Below, piece after piece: positions 51,331-59,690 of a stretch of DNA of 64,000 nucleotides. Position 1 is the first letter of the stretch, and each line of letters begins with the position of its first letter. This DNA comes from Nitrospira defluvii. GTDB lineage: Bacteria > Nitrospirota > Nitrospiria > Nitrospirales > Nitrospiraceae. A model generated the notes under the pieces. It was not told where the DNA came from and ran no database searches. It was given only the letters and a program-made list of their open reading frames with translations. The stretch spans positions 124,001 to 188,000 of the forward strand of contig NZ_CAJNBJ010000002.1 in assembly GCF_905220995.1 (NCBI RefSeq), in the 5' to 3' direction. The position numbers and the translations under genes are program-made.

Positions 51331-51921
51331 ATGCGGACGGTGATCTCCATCGGCCACATCGAAGCCGTCGTCATCGGCACCTCGGCGGGAGCGATTGCCT
51401 CGCTCTCCCACCTGCTCCCGCCGCTCCCGCAGGACTTTCCGCTGGCTATCCTGGTGGTGGTGCACGTGCCTTCGGACCAGCCCCACTCGATTTCGAGTCT
51501 CCTGCAGACCAAATGCCGCATCAACGTGAAAGAGGCGGAGGACAAGGAGCCCATTCTCCCCGGCACGGTCTACTTCGCTCCGCCGGATTACCACGTGCTC
51601 GTGGAACAGGATCGCCGGCTCTCGCTGTCGAACGAAGAACCGGTCAATTTCTCACGGCCCTCGATCGACGTCCTGTTCGAATCCGCCGCAGACGTCTACC
51701 AGGAGCATCTCTTGGCCGTGATCTTAACCGGAGCGAACCACGACGGCGCCCAGGGAGCTCGTGCGGTCGGCCGCGCCGGCGGCACGGTGTTGGTGCAACA
51801 TCCGGACTCGGCGACGGCGCGGATGATGCCGAACGCGGCATTGGCCGCTTGTCCGACTGCGGAACCGATGTCGCTCTCCGACCTCACCGATCTGTTGGTG
51901 TCACGAGGGCAACGACCATGA
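51331..51921 (+). CDS. cheB: CheB-type methylesterase without receiver domain
   Basis: A 196-residue catalytic CheB domain alone. The serine is in GTSAGAI (about 17), the histidine in VVHVPSD, and the aspartate in LTGANHDGAQGARA (about 134). The usual N-terminal regulatory receiver of chemotaxis CheB is missing, so activity is not gated by the standard phosphorylation. It starts 6 bp after cheR, and its stop overlaps the next ATG. Chemoreceptor-free CheR/CheB pairs beside hybrid kinases occur in other bacteria; their substrates are unclear. Confidence 0.88.
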   Translation: MRTVISIGHIEAVVIGTSAGAIASLSHLLPPLPQDFPLAILVVVHVPSDQPHSISSLLQTKCRINVKEAEDKEPILPGTVYFAPPDYHVLVEQDRRLSLSNEEPVNFSRPSIDVLFESAADVYQEHLLAVILTGANHDGAQGARAVGRAGGTVLVQHPDSATARMMPNAALAACPTAEPMSLSDLTDLLVSRGQRP

Positions 51922-54014
51922 TGCCAGCCATGAATCAGGCCAAATTTCTGCTTGTCGACGATCATGAAGCCAACCTGGTAGCGCTCGGCGCCGTGCTGTC
52001 GCATGACGGCGTCGAGATGCTGCGAGCGAGATCGGGACGGGAGGCGCTGGAGCTCCTGTTACGGCATGACATCGCCCTGGCGATCATCGATGTGCAAATG
52101 CCGATCATGGACGGGTTTGAGCTGGCGGAGCTGATGCGCGGGTCCCGGCGTACCCAACATGTGCCCATCATCTTCCTGACCGCCGGCCCGCAGGACAACT
52201 TGCATCGCTTCCGCGGATACCAGGCCGGGGCCGTCGACTTTCTCTACAAACCGATCGAGCCGAATGTGTTGCGCAGTAAAGCAGCGATCTTTCTGGATCT
52301 CTATCGGCAGCGTGAGGAACTGGCCCGCCAGAGGGACAAGTTTCTGACGCTCGCTGAAGAAAAAGCCGCTTTGCTGCGCGAACGTGACGAGGCCAATCGT
52401 CGCCTGCGCGAGAGTGAGTCCCGTTTTAGAAGCCTGGCCGACAGTGCCCCGGTGATCATCTGGATGATCGGCCAGGACGGATGTGAATTTGTGAATCAGG
52501 CCTGTCTTGAGTTTTTCGGAGCACCACGCGCCGAGCGGATCGACGTGTCCGGCTGGGCCGAATGCATCCACCCGGACGACCGGGCGCAGGCCGCTGAGGC
52601 TTACCGCTTTGCAGTTGAGGCTCGCACGCGCGTGGAAACCTTCTTCCGCTGCCGTCGCCGCGACGGGACCTATCGCTGGCTCCACAGCATCGGAATGCCG
52701 ACCCTCTCTGCGACGGGCGAGTTGCAAGGATACATCGGCGCGAGTCACGACGTGACCGACAGCAAGGACGCGGAGGATCGCCTGCAACGGTGGAGTATCG
52801 ATTTGGAACGTGCGGTCGATACGAAGACGGCGGAGTTGCAACAGTCGCAGGATCAACTGCGCGCATTGGCCACGGAACTCACGCTGACCGAACAGCGAGA
52901 GCGCAAACGGCTAGCCACGGAACTGCACGACTACCTGGCTCAATTGCTGGTCGTCATGCGGATGAAGTTACGCCAGACACTCCTGCTTGTGAGCGAGGAT
53001 CGCATCGGCCTCTTGCTCCAGGAAGCAGACCAGGTCCTGACTCAGTCGCTCGACTATACTCGCTCACTGGTCGCCGAACTGACGCCGCCGAACCTGAAAG
53101 AGTTCGGGCTGTTGGATGCCTTGAGCTGGCTGGCGAACCAGATGCACCGTCACGGGCTGACCGTGACCGTGCAGGAAGACACCGGCGAGCCGGGGCTTCC
53201 CGAAGATCAGGCGGTGCTGTTGTTTCAGTCCGTGCGGGAACTCCTGTTCAACGTGGTGAAACATGCCGGGGCGAATGAGGCTCGTATCACCATCGCCCTG
53301 ACGGACGATGACCGGCTCGAGATTCTGGTGGAGGACGACGGCTGCGGATTCGTGCCCAGCCCCCCGCCGGATCGGGGCACCGCCTCGTCCCAATTCGGAC
53401 TCTTCAGCATCCGTGAACGGATGGCGGCAATGGGAGGCCGCTTGAACATCGAGTCCGCTGTGGGGAGCGGGACAAGGGCCATTCTCACCACTCCCTACCG
53501 GGCGGTCCGTGATGAGCCGAGTAGCACGGCACCAGGCCCGGTCCCCGCTCAGGACGGCCCGGCTCCCGCTCAGAACTCCCCATTCGATTCGAGGGTCGGC
53601 AACCAGCCAGGATCATCCGTCATCGGGATACTGCTCGTGGACGACCACCAAATGGTTCGCGAAGGACTGCGCAGCCTGTTAGAGAACTACGACGACGTCG
53701 CAGTCATCGGGGAGGCGGCGGACGGCAGTGAGGCGATTCAGTCAGTAGACAGCCTGCACCCGGCCGTCGTGATCATGGACATCAACATGCCCAAGACCAA
53801 CGGAATCGACGCGACCAGCGAGATCAAGTCACGCCATCCTCACATTGCCGTGATCGGACTCTCCGTGCAAAACAGCGAAGAAGCCCAGGATGCCATGCTG
53901 AAGGCCGGAGCCGCGAGACTCTTATCGAAAGAGGCCGCGGTTGATGAATTGTATGAAGCCATTCGCCAGGCGCTTGCGGACGAAAACCCCCGGTGCGGCA
54001 CCTCCCTGACATAA
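51918..54014 (+). CDS. Receiver-PAS-histidine kinase (DesK/NarX type)-NarL-type receiver hybrid
   Basis: A 698-residue soluble protein whose ATG overlaps the cheB stop. Domains: N-terminal receiver 8-125 (LLVDDHEANL ... IIDVQMPIMDG ... YKPIE), coiled-coil linker, PAS about 165-280, HisKA_3 at about 315-385 with phospho-acceptor in ERKRLATELHDYLAQLL, HATPase 425-520, and a C-terminal NarL-type receiver about 570-690 (LLVDDHQMVREG ... VIMDINMPKTNG) without a helix-turn-helix. Having receivers at both ends suggests it relays from the preceding hybrid kinases. It is the last gene of the translationally coupled run that begins at 42646. Confidence 0.87.
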   Translation: MMPAMNQAKFLLVDDHEANLVALGAVLSHDGVEMLRARSGREALELLLRHDIALAIIDVQMPIMDGFELAELMRGSRRTQHVPIIFLTAGPQDNLHRFRGYQAGAVDFLYKPIEPNVLRSKAAIFLDLYRQREELARQRDKFLTLAEEKAALLRERDEANRRLRESESRFRSLADSAPVIIWMIGQDGCEFVNQACLEFFGAPRAERIDVSGWAECIHPDDRAQAAEAYRFAVEARTRVETFFRCRRRDGTYRWLHSIGMPTLSATGELQGYIGASHDVTDSKDAEDRLQRWSIDLERAVDTKTAELQQSQDQLRALATELTLTEQRERKRLATELHDYLAQLLVVMRMKLRQTLLLVSEDRIGLLLQEADQVLTQSLDYTRSLVAELTPPNLKEFGLLDALSWLANQMHRHGLTVTVQEDTGEPGLPEDQAVLLFQSVRELLFNVVKHAGANEARITIALTDDDRLEILVEDDGCGFVPSPPPDRGTASSQFGLFSIRERMAAMGGRLNIESAVGSGTRAILTTPYRAVRDEPSSTAPGPVPAQDGPAPAQNSPFDSRVGNQPGSSVIGILLVDDHQMVREGLRSLLENYDDVAVIGEAADGSEAIQSVDSLHPAVVIMDINMPKTNGIDATSEIKSRHPHIAVIGLSVQNSEEAQDAMLKAGAARLLSKEAAVDELYEAIRQALADENPRCGTSLT

Positions 54015-54026
54015 CCGGCTGACCGC

Positions 54027-54073
54027 GCTAGCGTTATGCCTAGTTGGCGAAGTGCTGTCAAACCGTTTACCAT
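54027..54073 (+). promoter_or_regulatory. Stress-dyad promoter (site 12)
   Basis: GCTAGC GTTATG CCTAGT at 54027-54044 (10 of 12). The -10-like TACCAT at 54068-54073 follows after 23 nt. The predicted leader to the ATG at 54129 is about 49 nt. A longer reading frame starts at 54036, inside the dyad, and so is unlikely to be translated from this promoter. Confidence 0.52.
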
Positions 54074-54128
54074 AGCCCTCGGACCGACACCAGTGAGGCG
54101 AAGGACCTGTCGCCACGAACCGATCACC

Positions 54129-56126
54129 ATGCAACCCGACAACGAGGCATTCGCACCCATGACGGACCCGCTCGCAGCCGACCTCATGTCGGCGCGCCTC
54201 GCGGCCATCGTGGAGTCATCGGATGATGCCATCATTTCCAAGGATCTCAACGGCATCATCACAAGCTGGAACCGAGGCGCTCAGCGACTCTTCGGGTATA
54301 CCGCAGATGAAATGATCGGTCAGCCGGTCCATCGACTGATTCCCAAGGACCGATTTGATGAAGAAATCCACATCCTGGGGCGGATCCGGACGGGTCAACG
54401 AATCGATCACTATGAAACCGTGCGACAACGCAAAGACGGCTCGCTGGTCCACATCTCGCTAACGGTCTCCCCGATCAAAGACGGCAAGGGCCGCATCGTG
54501 GGCGCGTCAAAAATCGCGAGGGATATCACCGAACGGAAACAGGCAGAACGCCATTTGGCCAGCCTGGTGGAAGGACTTCCGGCCGCGGTCTTCACCACCG
54601 ACGCGGAAGGACTCATCACACATTACAATCAAGCGGCCGTGGATCTCTGGCACTGCCGGCCGACCTCAGGAGCGCCGTACTGGCGTGGATCCTGGCGGCT
54701 CACCGGGTCGGACGGTGGACCGATGCCCGATCACGAATGCCCGCTGCGTCAGGCGCTGAAGCAGGGTCGCCCGGTGCTCGGCCTCGAAGCCGTGATTCGA
54801 CGCCAGGATGGAACACAGATTCCGGTCACCCACCATTCAACCCCGTTGCGGAATGAGGCAGGGGAAGTCTTCGGCACCGTCAACATGCTGGTGGACCTGA
54901 CGGAACGGAAGGCCACGGAACAACAACTGCACGCCTCTGCAAGCGAATTAGAGCACCGCATTGCGGAACGCACGCAGGAACTCCGCACATCACAGGAGCG
55001 CCTGCGCGCACTCGCTTCGGAACTCACGCTGACCGAACAACGTGAACGGCGGAGATTGGCCACCGACCTCCACGATTACCTGGCCCAACTGGTCGTTGCC
55101 AGCCGGCTGCGGATTTCCCAGCTCATTCCGCGAATCGGCGACCCTGCAATCTCCTCCACCCTTACACAGGTGGACAGCATGCTGGACCAGGCGCTGACGT
55201 ATACCCGTTCCCTAGTGGCCGAGCTGAGCCCCCAGATCCTCTATCAGTTCGGTTTGGCTAAATCGTTGCTCTGGCTGGGTGAGCAGATGAAGCAGCACAA
55301 TCTGCGAGTGTCGGTCGAACTCGGCGGCACGCCCTTCACCCTGGCCGACGATCAAGCCGTTCTCCTCTTTCAATCCGTGCGCGAGCTGCTGTTCAACATC
55401 ATCAAACATGCCAAGACCGACCACGCGACATTGACGGTCAGCGTCGACGAGCAACAGGAACTCTGGATCTGTGTAGAAGATGAGGGAGTCGGATTTGATA
55501 TGGCAGACCTCACCCATCCGGGAGATCCCCATGGAAAATTCGGGTTGTTGAGTATTCGAGAGCGGATGGAATTGTTGGGAGGGGAATGCGAATTGTCTTC
55601 CGCCCTGGGGGTGGGAACGATCGCGATTCTGCATCTTCCCCTTGGCCAAACCGCGGTCTCCTCATCCGCGAACGTCCAACAGACCGCGGCTCATCCTGCC
55701 GGCTCTCCCGCCAAGGACCAGGCCAAGACGGTCAAGGTGTTGCTGGTAGATGACCATGCCATGGTGCGACAGGGGTTGCGCAGTATCCTCGACAGCTACA
55801 CGGATCTGACGGTCGTGGGCGAGGCTGCCAACGGGCAAGATGCCGTCGTCATGGCGCGTTCGCTTCAGCCTGATGTCGTGGTCATGGACGTCAACCTTCC
55901 CCTCATCGACGGCGTCGAAGCCACACGCCTGTTACGCCGCGAGCACGCGTCGATGGCCGTCATCGGCATATCAGTCCGCAACGATCCGCAAGTGAAACTC
56001 GCGATGACTGAGGCCGGTGCCGCGGACTTTTTGCCGAAGGAATCCGCAGCAGGCCAGCTCTACGATATTATTCTCCGGCACTGTCCGGTGGCCTCCTCAG
56101 CAGGCGGTCGAGCCGTTGCCAACTAG
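54129..56126 (+). CDS. PAS-PAS-histidine kinase (DesK/NarX type)-NarL-type receiver hybrid
   Basis: A 665-residue soluble kinase. PAS1 is about 20-140 (AIVESSDDAIISKDLNGIITSWN), PAS2 145-260, HisKA_3 about 300-365 (ERRRLATDLHDYLAQLV), HATPase 400-500 (SVRELLFNIIKHAKTDHATL) and a C-terminal NarL-type receiver 540-655 (LLVDDHAMVRQG ... VVMDVNLPLIDG). As in its paralogues, no helix-turn-helix follows. The last codon overlaps dyad site 13. It is probably a single-gene transcription unit behind site 12. Confidence 0.87.
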   Translation: MQPDNEAFAPMTDPLAADLMSARLAAIVESSDDAIISKDLNGIITSWNRGAQRLFGYTADEMIGQPVHRLIPKDRFDEEIHILGRIRTGQRIDHYETVRQRKDGSLVHISLTVSPIKDGKGRIVGASKIARDITERKQAERHLASLVEGLPAAVFTTDAEGLITHYNQAAVDLWHCRPTSGAPYWRGSWRLTGSDGGPMPDHECPLRQALKQGRPVLGLEAVIRRQDGTQIPVTHHSTPLRNEAGEVFGTVNMLVDLTERKATEQQLHASASELEHRIAERTQELRTSQERLRALASELTLTEQRERRRLATDLHDYLAQLVVASRLRISQLIPRIGDPAISSTLTQVDSMLDQALTYTRSLVAELSPQILYQFGLAKSLLWLGEQMKQHNLRVSVELGGTPFTLADDQAVLLFQSVRELLFNIIKHAKTDHATLTVSVDEQQELWICVEDEGVGFDMADLTHPGDPHGKFGLLSIRERMELLGGECELSSALGVGTIAILHLPLGQTAVSSSANVQQTAAHPAGSPAKDQAKTVKVLLVDDHAMVRQGLRSILDSYTDLTVVGEAANGQDAVVMARSLQPDVVVMDVNLPLIDGVEATRLLRREHASMAVIGISVRNDPQVKLAMTEAGAADFLPKESAAGQLYDIILRHCPVASSAGGRAVAN

Positions 56127-56167
56127 GGTATTTCCCAGTTTCTCCTCGCCCTCGCACTCAGTATGAT
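56122..56167 (+). promoter_or_regulatory. Stress-dyad promoter (site 13)
   Basis: ACTAGG GTATTT CCCAGT at 56122-56139 (11 of 12) overlaps the stop codon of the preceding kinase. The -10-like TATGAT at 56162-56167 follows after exactly 22 nt and is one of the best in the set. The leader to the next kinase ATG at 56328 would be about 154 nt, long enough to carry further regulation, though I see no clear structure in it. Confidence 0.58.
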
Positions 56168-56327
56168 AGTGCGTGTCACGTATCACACATAGTCAATCTC
56201 CATGCACGCCTCGCGTTGACTCAGAGCGCCTCACGTTTTCCATCCGGACATCGCGGCGCAGCGGGCAGTCGGTTCCGCCGAACAACGCATCGCTCCGCAT
56301 CCGCATCACCGACCGTGAGCCGTCCTC

Positions 56328-59141
56328 ATGACTCCAGCCCTGTCCTCACTGCCGTGGGTCACTCGCTTCGCGGCACTGGCCGCCATGATCTGGCCGCTCG
56401 CCACGCTGCTGTCCTGGGCCTATGATCCCTCCTGGTTGTCCACGCTTCATCCTTCCTTCCGTACCATCAAGCCTGTCACGGTCTTGTCGGTCCTCTTCTG
56501 CGGATTGTCTCTGTGGCTGCTGGCGGAGGAAGCCGCGGTGACGACAGTCCGACGGCGATGCGCCCAGGCTGCCGCTGCCGTCGCCTGCCTGTTGGCCGGG
56601 CTCACGCTGGCCGAATACCTGTTCAATGCGAACATCGGCATCGATCTTTGGTTGATGCACGATGCCGACATCGACGCGGCGGCACACCCGGGACGCATGG
56701 CACCGCTTACCGCCGGCGTGACATTTCTGCTGTCCCTCGCGCTGCTCACCATAGATCAGCCATTGTCGAATGGGCACTACCCCGCCCAATATGCGGCCCT
56801 GGCCGGCAAGACCATGGGCGGCATCGCCCTCGTCGGTTACTTCTACGGAGTCCGCTCGCTCTACCAGGTGGGCAGCTTCTCGACCATGTCGCTGTACAGC
56901 GCTACGCTGCTGTTCCTGATCGGCCTCGGCATTCTTGCCGCGAGGCCGGCGAGGGGGTTTATGGCCACGCTGGTGTCCGACGATCTCGGCGGGGTGATGC
57001 TGCGACGTATGCTGCCCTTCGCAATTGGCCTGCCGATCCTTGCCGGGTGGATCCGCATTACCGCGCAGCGCTCCGGCTCTTACGACTTCAATTTCGGAGT
57101 TGCGCTGGCCGTGGCCGCGGTGATGGTGATTATGCTGGCCTCGCTCTGGGTGTTGGCCGGGAGCCTGAACAAGACCGACGGCCAGAAAAAGCATATCTTG
57201 CAGATTCTTCAGCAGCGTGAGGCCCGGCATCGCCTGGCTTTGAGAGCCGGCCGGATGGGGACGTTCCATCAGGACCTCGACAATCAGACACTCGCATTGT
57301 CCCCCGAATTAGAAGTGATGCTCGGCGTGTCGGCCATGAGCTTCGGCGGAACACTGACCTCATTTGGTCGATTGATCCACCCGGATGACTGGGGACGCGT
57401 GCAAGCGGCAATTGAGGAAGCGGTCCTCAATCGCGGCTCCTACGCCCTGGAATGCCGCGTTCTGCGTCAAACCCCGCCTATCGAGGCCTGGATTGCGATT
57501 ACCGGCCAAGTCCTCCCCGATGCCGAAGGCCACCCCCGGCAGATCACCGGCGTGATGTTCGACATCACCGAACGCAAGCGCGCCGAAGCAGCACTTCGCG
57601 AAAGCGAGGCCCATTTTCGCCTGCTGGCCGACGCCACGCCCGTGCTCGTCTGGATGGCCGGCCCCGATCGACTGTGCACCTGGCTGAATCGGTCCTGGCT
57701 GGACTACACCGGACGCACGCTTGAGGAGCAATTGGGGGACGGCCGCATGGCCGACATTCATCCGGATGATCGCGCCATGGCTGTGCAGCTGTATCACGAC
57801 CACTGCTCCCGTCATGAACCGTTTGAACTGGAGTATCGCTTGCGACGGCATGACGGAATGTACGGATGGATGTTGGATCGCGGCGTGCCGCTCCTGACAG
57901 AGTCGGGGGTGCTGACCGGCTATCTCGGCGCGGCGCTCGATATCACTGATCGGAAACATGCCGAAGAACAATTACAGCAATGGACCGTTGAGTTGGAAAA
58001 GCGGGTCGACGAGCGGACACAAGCGCTGCAGCGTTCGCAATCCCGCTTGCGCGCCCTGGCATCGGATCTGAGCATGACGGAACAACAGGAGCGCCGCCGG
58101 CTCGCCACGGAGCTTCACGACTATCTGGCCCAATTGTTGGTCGTGGGACGGATGAAACTGAGCCAAGCCAGGCCCCAAGTCAAAGACCAGAAGGCGCAAC
58201 AACTCTTGGGTGAAACGGACGACGTGCTCACCCAATCGCTCAACTATACGCGCTCGCTGGTGGCGGAATTGAGTCCGCAGATCCTGTACCAATTCGGCTT
58301 GCCTGCCGCGCTCAAATGGCTGGCCGGGCAAATGAAGACCCACGGACTCGTCGTCACCATCCGCTCCGAGGTCGAGCGCTTGCCCATGGCCGAGGAGGGC
58401 GCGGTCATTCTCTACCAGAGCGTTCGAGAGCTCTTGTTTAATGTGGTCAAACATGCCGGCACCGGCGAGGCTGAAATCACACTGTCAGAGAACCCCGAGA
58501 AATGGGCCGCGGTTACCGTCACCGATCATGGACAGGGTTTCAACCCCGACCAGCTGCTGGAAACCGATCGTGACCATCCCGGACAGTTCGGGCTCTTTAA
58601 CGTCCAGGAGCGCGTGGAAGCCATCGGCGGACATTTGAGTCTGATCTCGGGTGTAGGGCGCGGGACCACGGTGACCATCACGGTACCGATCGACACCTCC
58701 CCTCACTCAGCACTCACCGCCTCGGCAGCGGCCGTCCAACAGTCGAGGACACGCATGGGTCCCTCTCAACGGCTGCGCGTGTTACTCGTGGACGATCATG
58801 CGATGGTTCGACAAGGCTTGCGCAGTGTGCTGGATAGTTACGAGGACCTGGAGGTGATTGGAGAGGCCGGTGATGGTGAAGCCGCGATTAGTCTGGCCAC
58901 GACCCTACAGCCCGACGTGGTCGTGATGGACATCAACATGCCAAGGGTTGATGGCATTGAGGCCACGCGCCGGATCATGTCCACTCATCCGGACATCGTG
59001 ATCATCGGGCTGTCGGTGCAGAATGAACGCCACATCGAAGAAGCGATGCTCAACGCCGGGGCGGCGGTCTTTGTGACCAAAGAACGCGCCGCCGTCCAGT
59101 TGTACGAGGCGATCGTGAGCACGGTGCGCGCCGGCCGATAA
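56328..59141 (+). CDS. Membrane-bound PAS-PAS-histidine kinase (DesK/NarX type)-NarL-type receiver hybrid
   Basis: A 937-residue protein. The first about 280 residues hold about eight hydrophobic segments, forming a MASE-like membrane sensor. It continues with PAS about 300-415, PAS 420-535, HisKA_3 about 570-640 (ERRRLATELHDYLAQLLVVGRMKLSQ), HATPase 680-780 and a C-terminal NarL-type receiver 815-930 (LLVDDHAMVRQGLRSVLDSYEDLEV ... VVMDINMPRVDG). There is no DNA-binding domain. It is closely related to the two preceding kinases in the kinase core and receiver, but with a different input domain. Confidence 0.86.
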   Translation: MTPALSSLPWVTRFAALAAMIWPLATLLSWAYDPSWLSTLHPSFRTIKPVTVLSVLFCGLSLWLLAEEAAVTTVRRRCAQAAAAVACLLAGLTLAEYLFNANIGIDLWLMHDADIDAAAHPGRMAPLTAGVTFLLSLALLTIDQPLSNGHYPAQYAALAGKTMGGIALVGYFYGVRSLYQVGSFSTMSLYSATLLFLIGLGILAARPARGFMATLVSDDLGGVMLRRMLPFAIGLPILAGWIRITAQRSGSYDFNFGVALAVAAVMVIMLASLWVLAGSLNKTDGQKKHILQILQQREARHRLALRAGRMGTFHQDLDNQTLALSPELEVMLGVSAMSFGGTLTSFGRLIHPDDWGRVQAAIEEAVLNRGSYALECRVLRQTPPIEAWIAITGQVLPDAEGHPRQITGVMFDITERKRAEAALRESEAHFRLLADATPVLVWMAGPDRLCTWLNRSWLDYTGRTLEEQLGDGRMADIHPDDRAMAVQLYHDHCSRHEPFELEYRLRRHDGMYGWMLDRGVPLLTESGVLTGYLGAALDITDRKHAEEQLQQWTVELEKRVDERTQALQRSQSRLRALASDLSMTEQQERRRLATELHDYLAQLLVVGRMKLSQARPQVKDQKAQQLLGETDDVLTQSLNYTRSLVAELSPQILYQFGLPAALKWLAGQMKTHGLVVTIRSEVERLPMAEEGAVILYQSVRELLFNVVKHAGTGEAEITLSENPEKWAAVTVTDHGQGFNPDQLLETDRDHPGQFGLFNVQERVEAIGGHLSLISGVGRGTTVTITVPIDTSPHSALTASAAAVQQSRTRMGPSQRLRVLLVDDHAMVRQGLRSVLDSYEDLEVIGEAGDGEAAISLATTLQPDVVVMDINMPRVDGIEATRRIMSTHPDIVIIGLSVQNERHIEEAMLNAGAAVFVTKERAAVQLYEAIVSTVRAGR

Positions 59142-59157
59142 AGACGTGCCCCCTCCA

Positions 59158-59325
59158 TCAGGCCACCGGAGGACGTTTCCCCATGACCATACCGATTGCG
59201 GCAAGAATCAGGAACACGACGAACAGCACATAGGCGATGTGAGTGGCCGTGCCGGCAACCCCCGAGACACCCAACACGCCGGCGATTAACCCGATGACGA
59301 GGAATGTAACTGCCCAGCTCAACAT
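59158..59325 (-). CDS. DUF1328 small membrane protein
   Basis: A 55-residue protein with two membrane helices: [19 protein letters not shown], the [11 protein letters not shown] turn, then [17 protein letters not shown]. This is the DUF1328 pattern, known from stress-induced envelope proteins of unknown function. An AAAGGGG sequence precedes the ATG at 59325. It overlaps the end of the metallothionein gene by 7 bp, so the two are co-translated. It is convergent with the last kinase gene, with 16 bp between stops. Confidence 0.85.
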   Translation of the reverse strand: MLSWAVTFLVIGLIAGVLGVSGVAGTATHIAYVLFVVFLILAAIGMVMGKRPPVA

Positions 59326-59543
59326 GATGACACCCCTTTCGATGATGAACGGTTGACCATGGGATCTACGATGACGAACTGGTCTGCCGTGTGACTCCAA
59401 CAAGCATCGTGTCCACAGCGGCAGCCGCCGGTCGGCACGGTTGCGTTCCGACAGGCGTCCGAGCAAAACTCCTTGCCCTTTTCAGCCTGGCAGGCGCAAC
59501 GAGGATGGGCACAGGATTTTCCGGCACTCGCCTCCTTCGACAT
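59319..59543 (-). CDS. Bacterial metallothionein
   Basis: A 74-residue cysteine-rich protein: [21 protein letters not shown], then [11 protein letters not shown]. The arrangement matches the SmtA/BmtA family, which binds zinc, cadmium or copper through a zinc-finger-like fold. The last about 15 residues are a serine-rich tail. AAAGGAG precedes the ATG at 59543. It overlaps the DUF1328 gene downstream and lies 19 bp after the 28-residue membrane peptide gene on the same strand, suggesting one small stress operon. Confidence 0.88.
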   Translation of the reverse strand: MSKEASAGKSCAHPRCACQAEKGKEFCSDACRNATVPTGGCRCGHDACWSHTADQFVIVDPMVNRSSSKGVSSC

Positions 59544-59562
59544 CACAGGCTCCTTTCGTGAT

Positions 59563-59649
59563 TCAAGGTTTCCCAATTCCGAACAACCAGAGCAGCAACA
59601 CCACGACGACCGGCACGGCGAGCGCCCACAAGCCGACGAGACGCCACAT
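59563..59649 (-). CDS. Tiny (28-residue) membrane peptide, paralogue of the 26-residue one
   Basis: ATG at 59649 on the minus strand, 28 codons, then TGA. A GGTGA sequence precedes it at close spacing, and GGGAG further away. The product is one hydrophobic helix, with AVPVVVVLLLWLFGIGKP at the C-terminus. It shares VPV-x-V-x-LLLWLFGI with the peptide encoded at 36431-36511. Both end within a few residues of the shared GI. No other gene fits the 147-bp space between the metallothionein and DUF1207 genes. Function is unknown. Confidence 0.55.
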   Translation of the reverse strand: MWRLVGLWALAVPVVVVLLLWLFGIGKP

Positions 59650-59690
59650 ACGTCACCATTGTTCTCCCTGCCGAATCAGCGTCGATCCGC

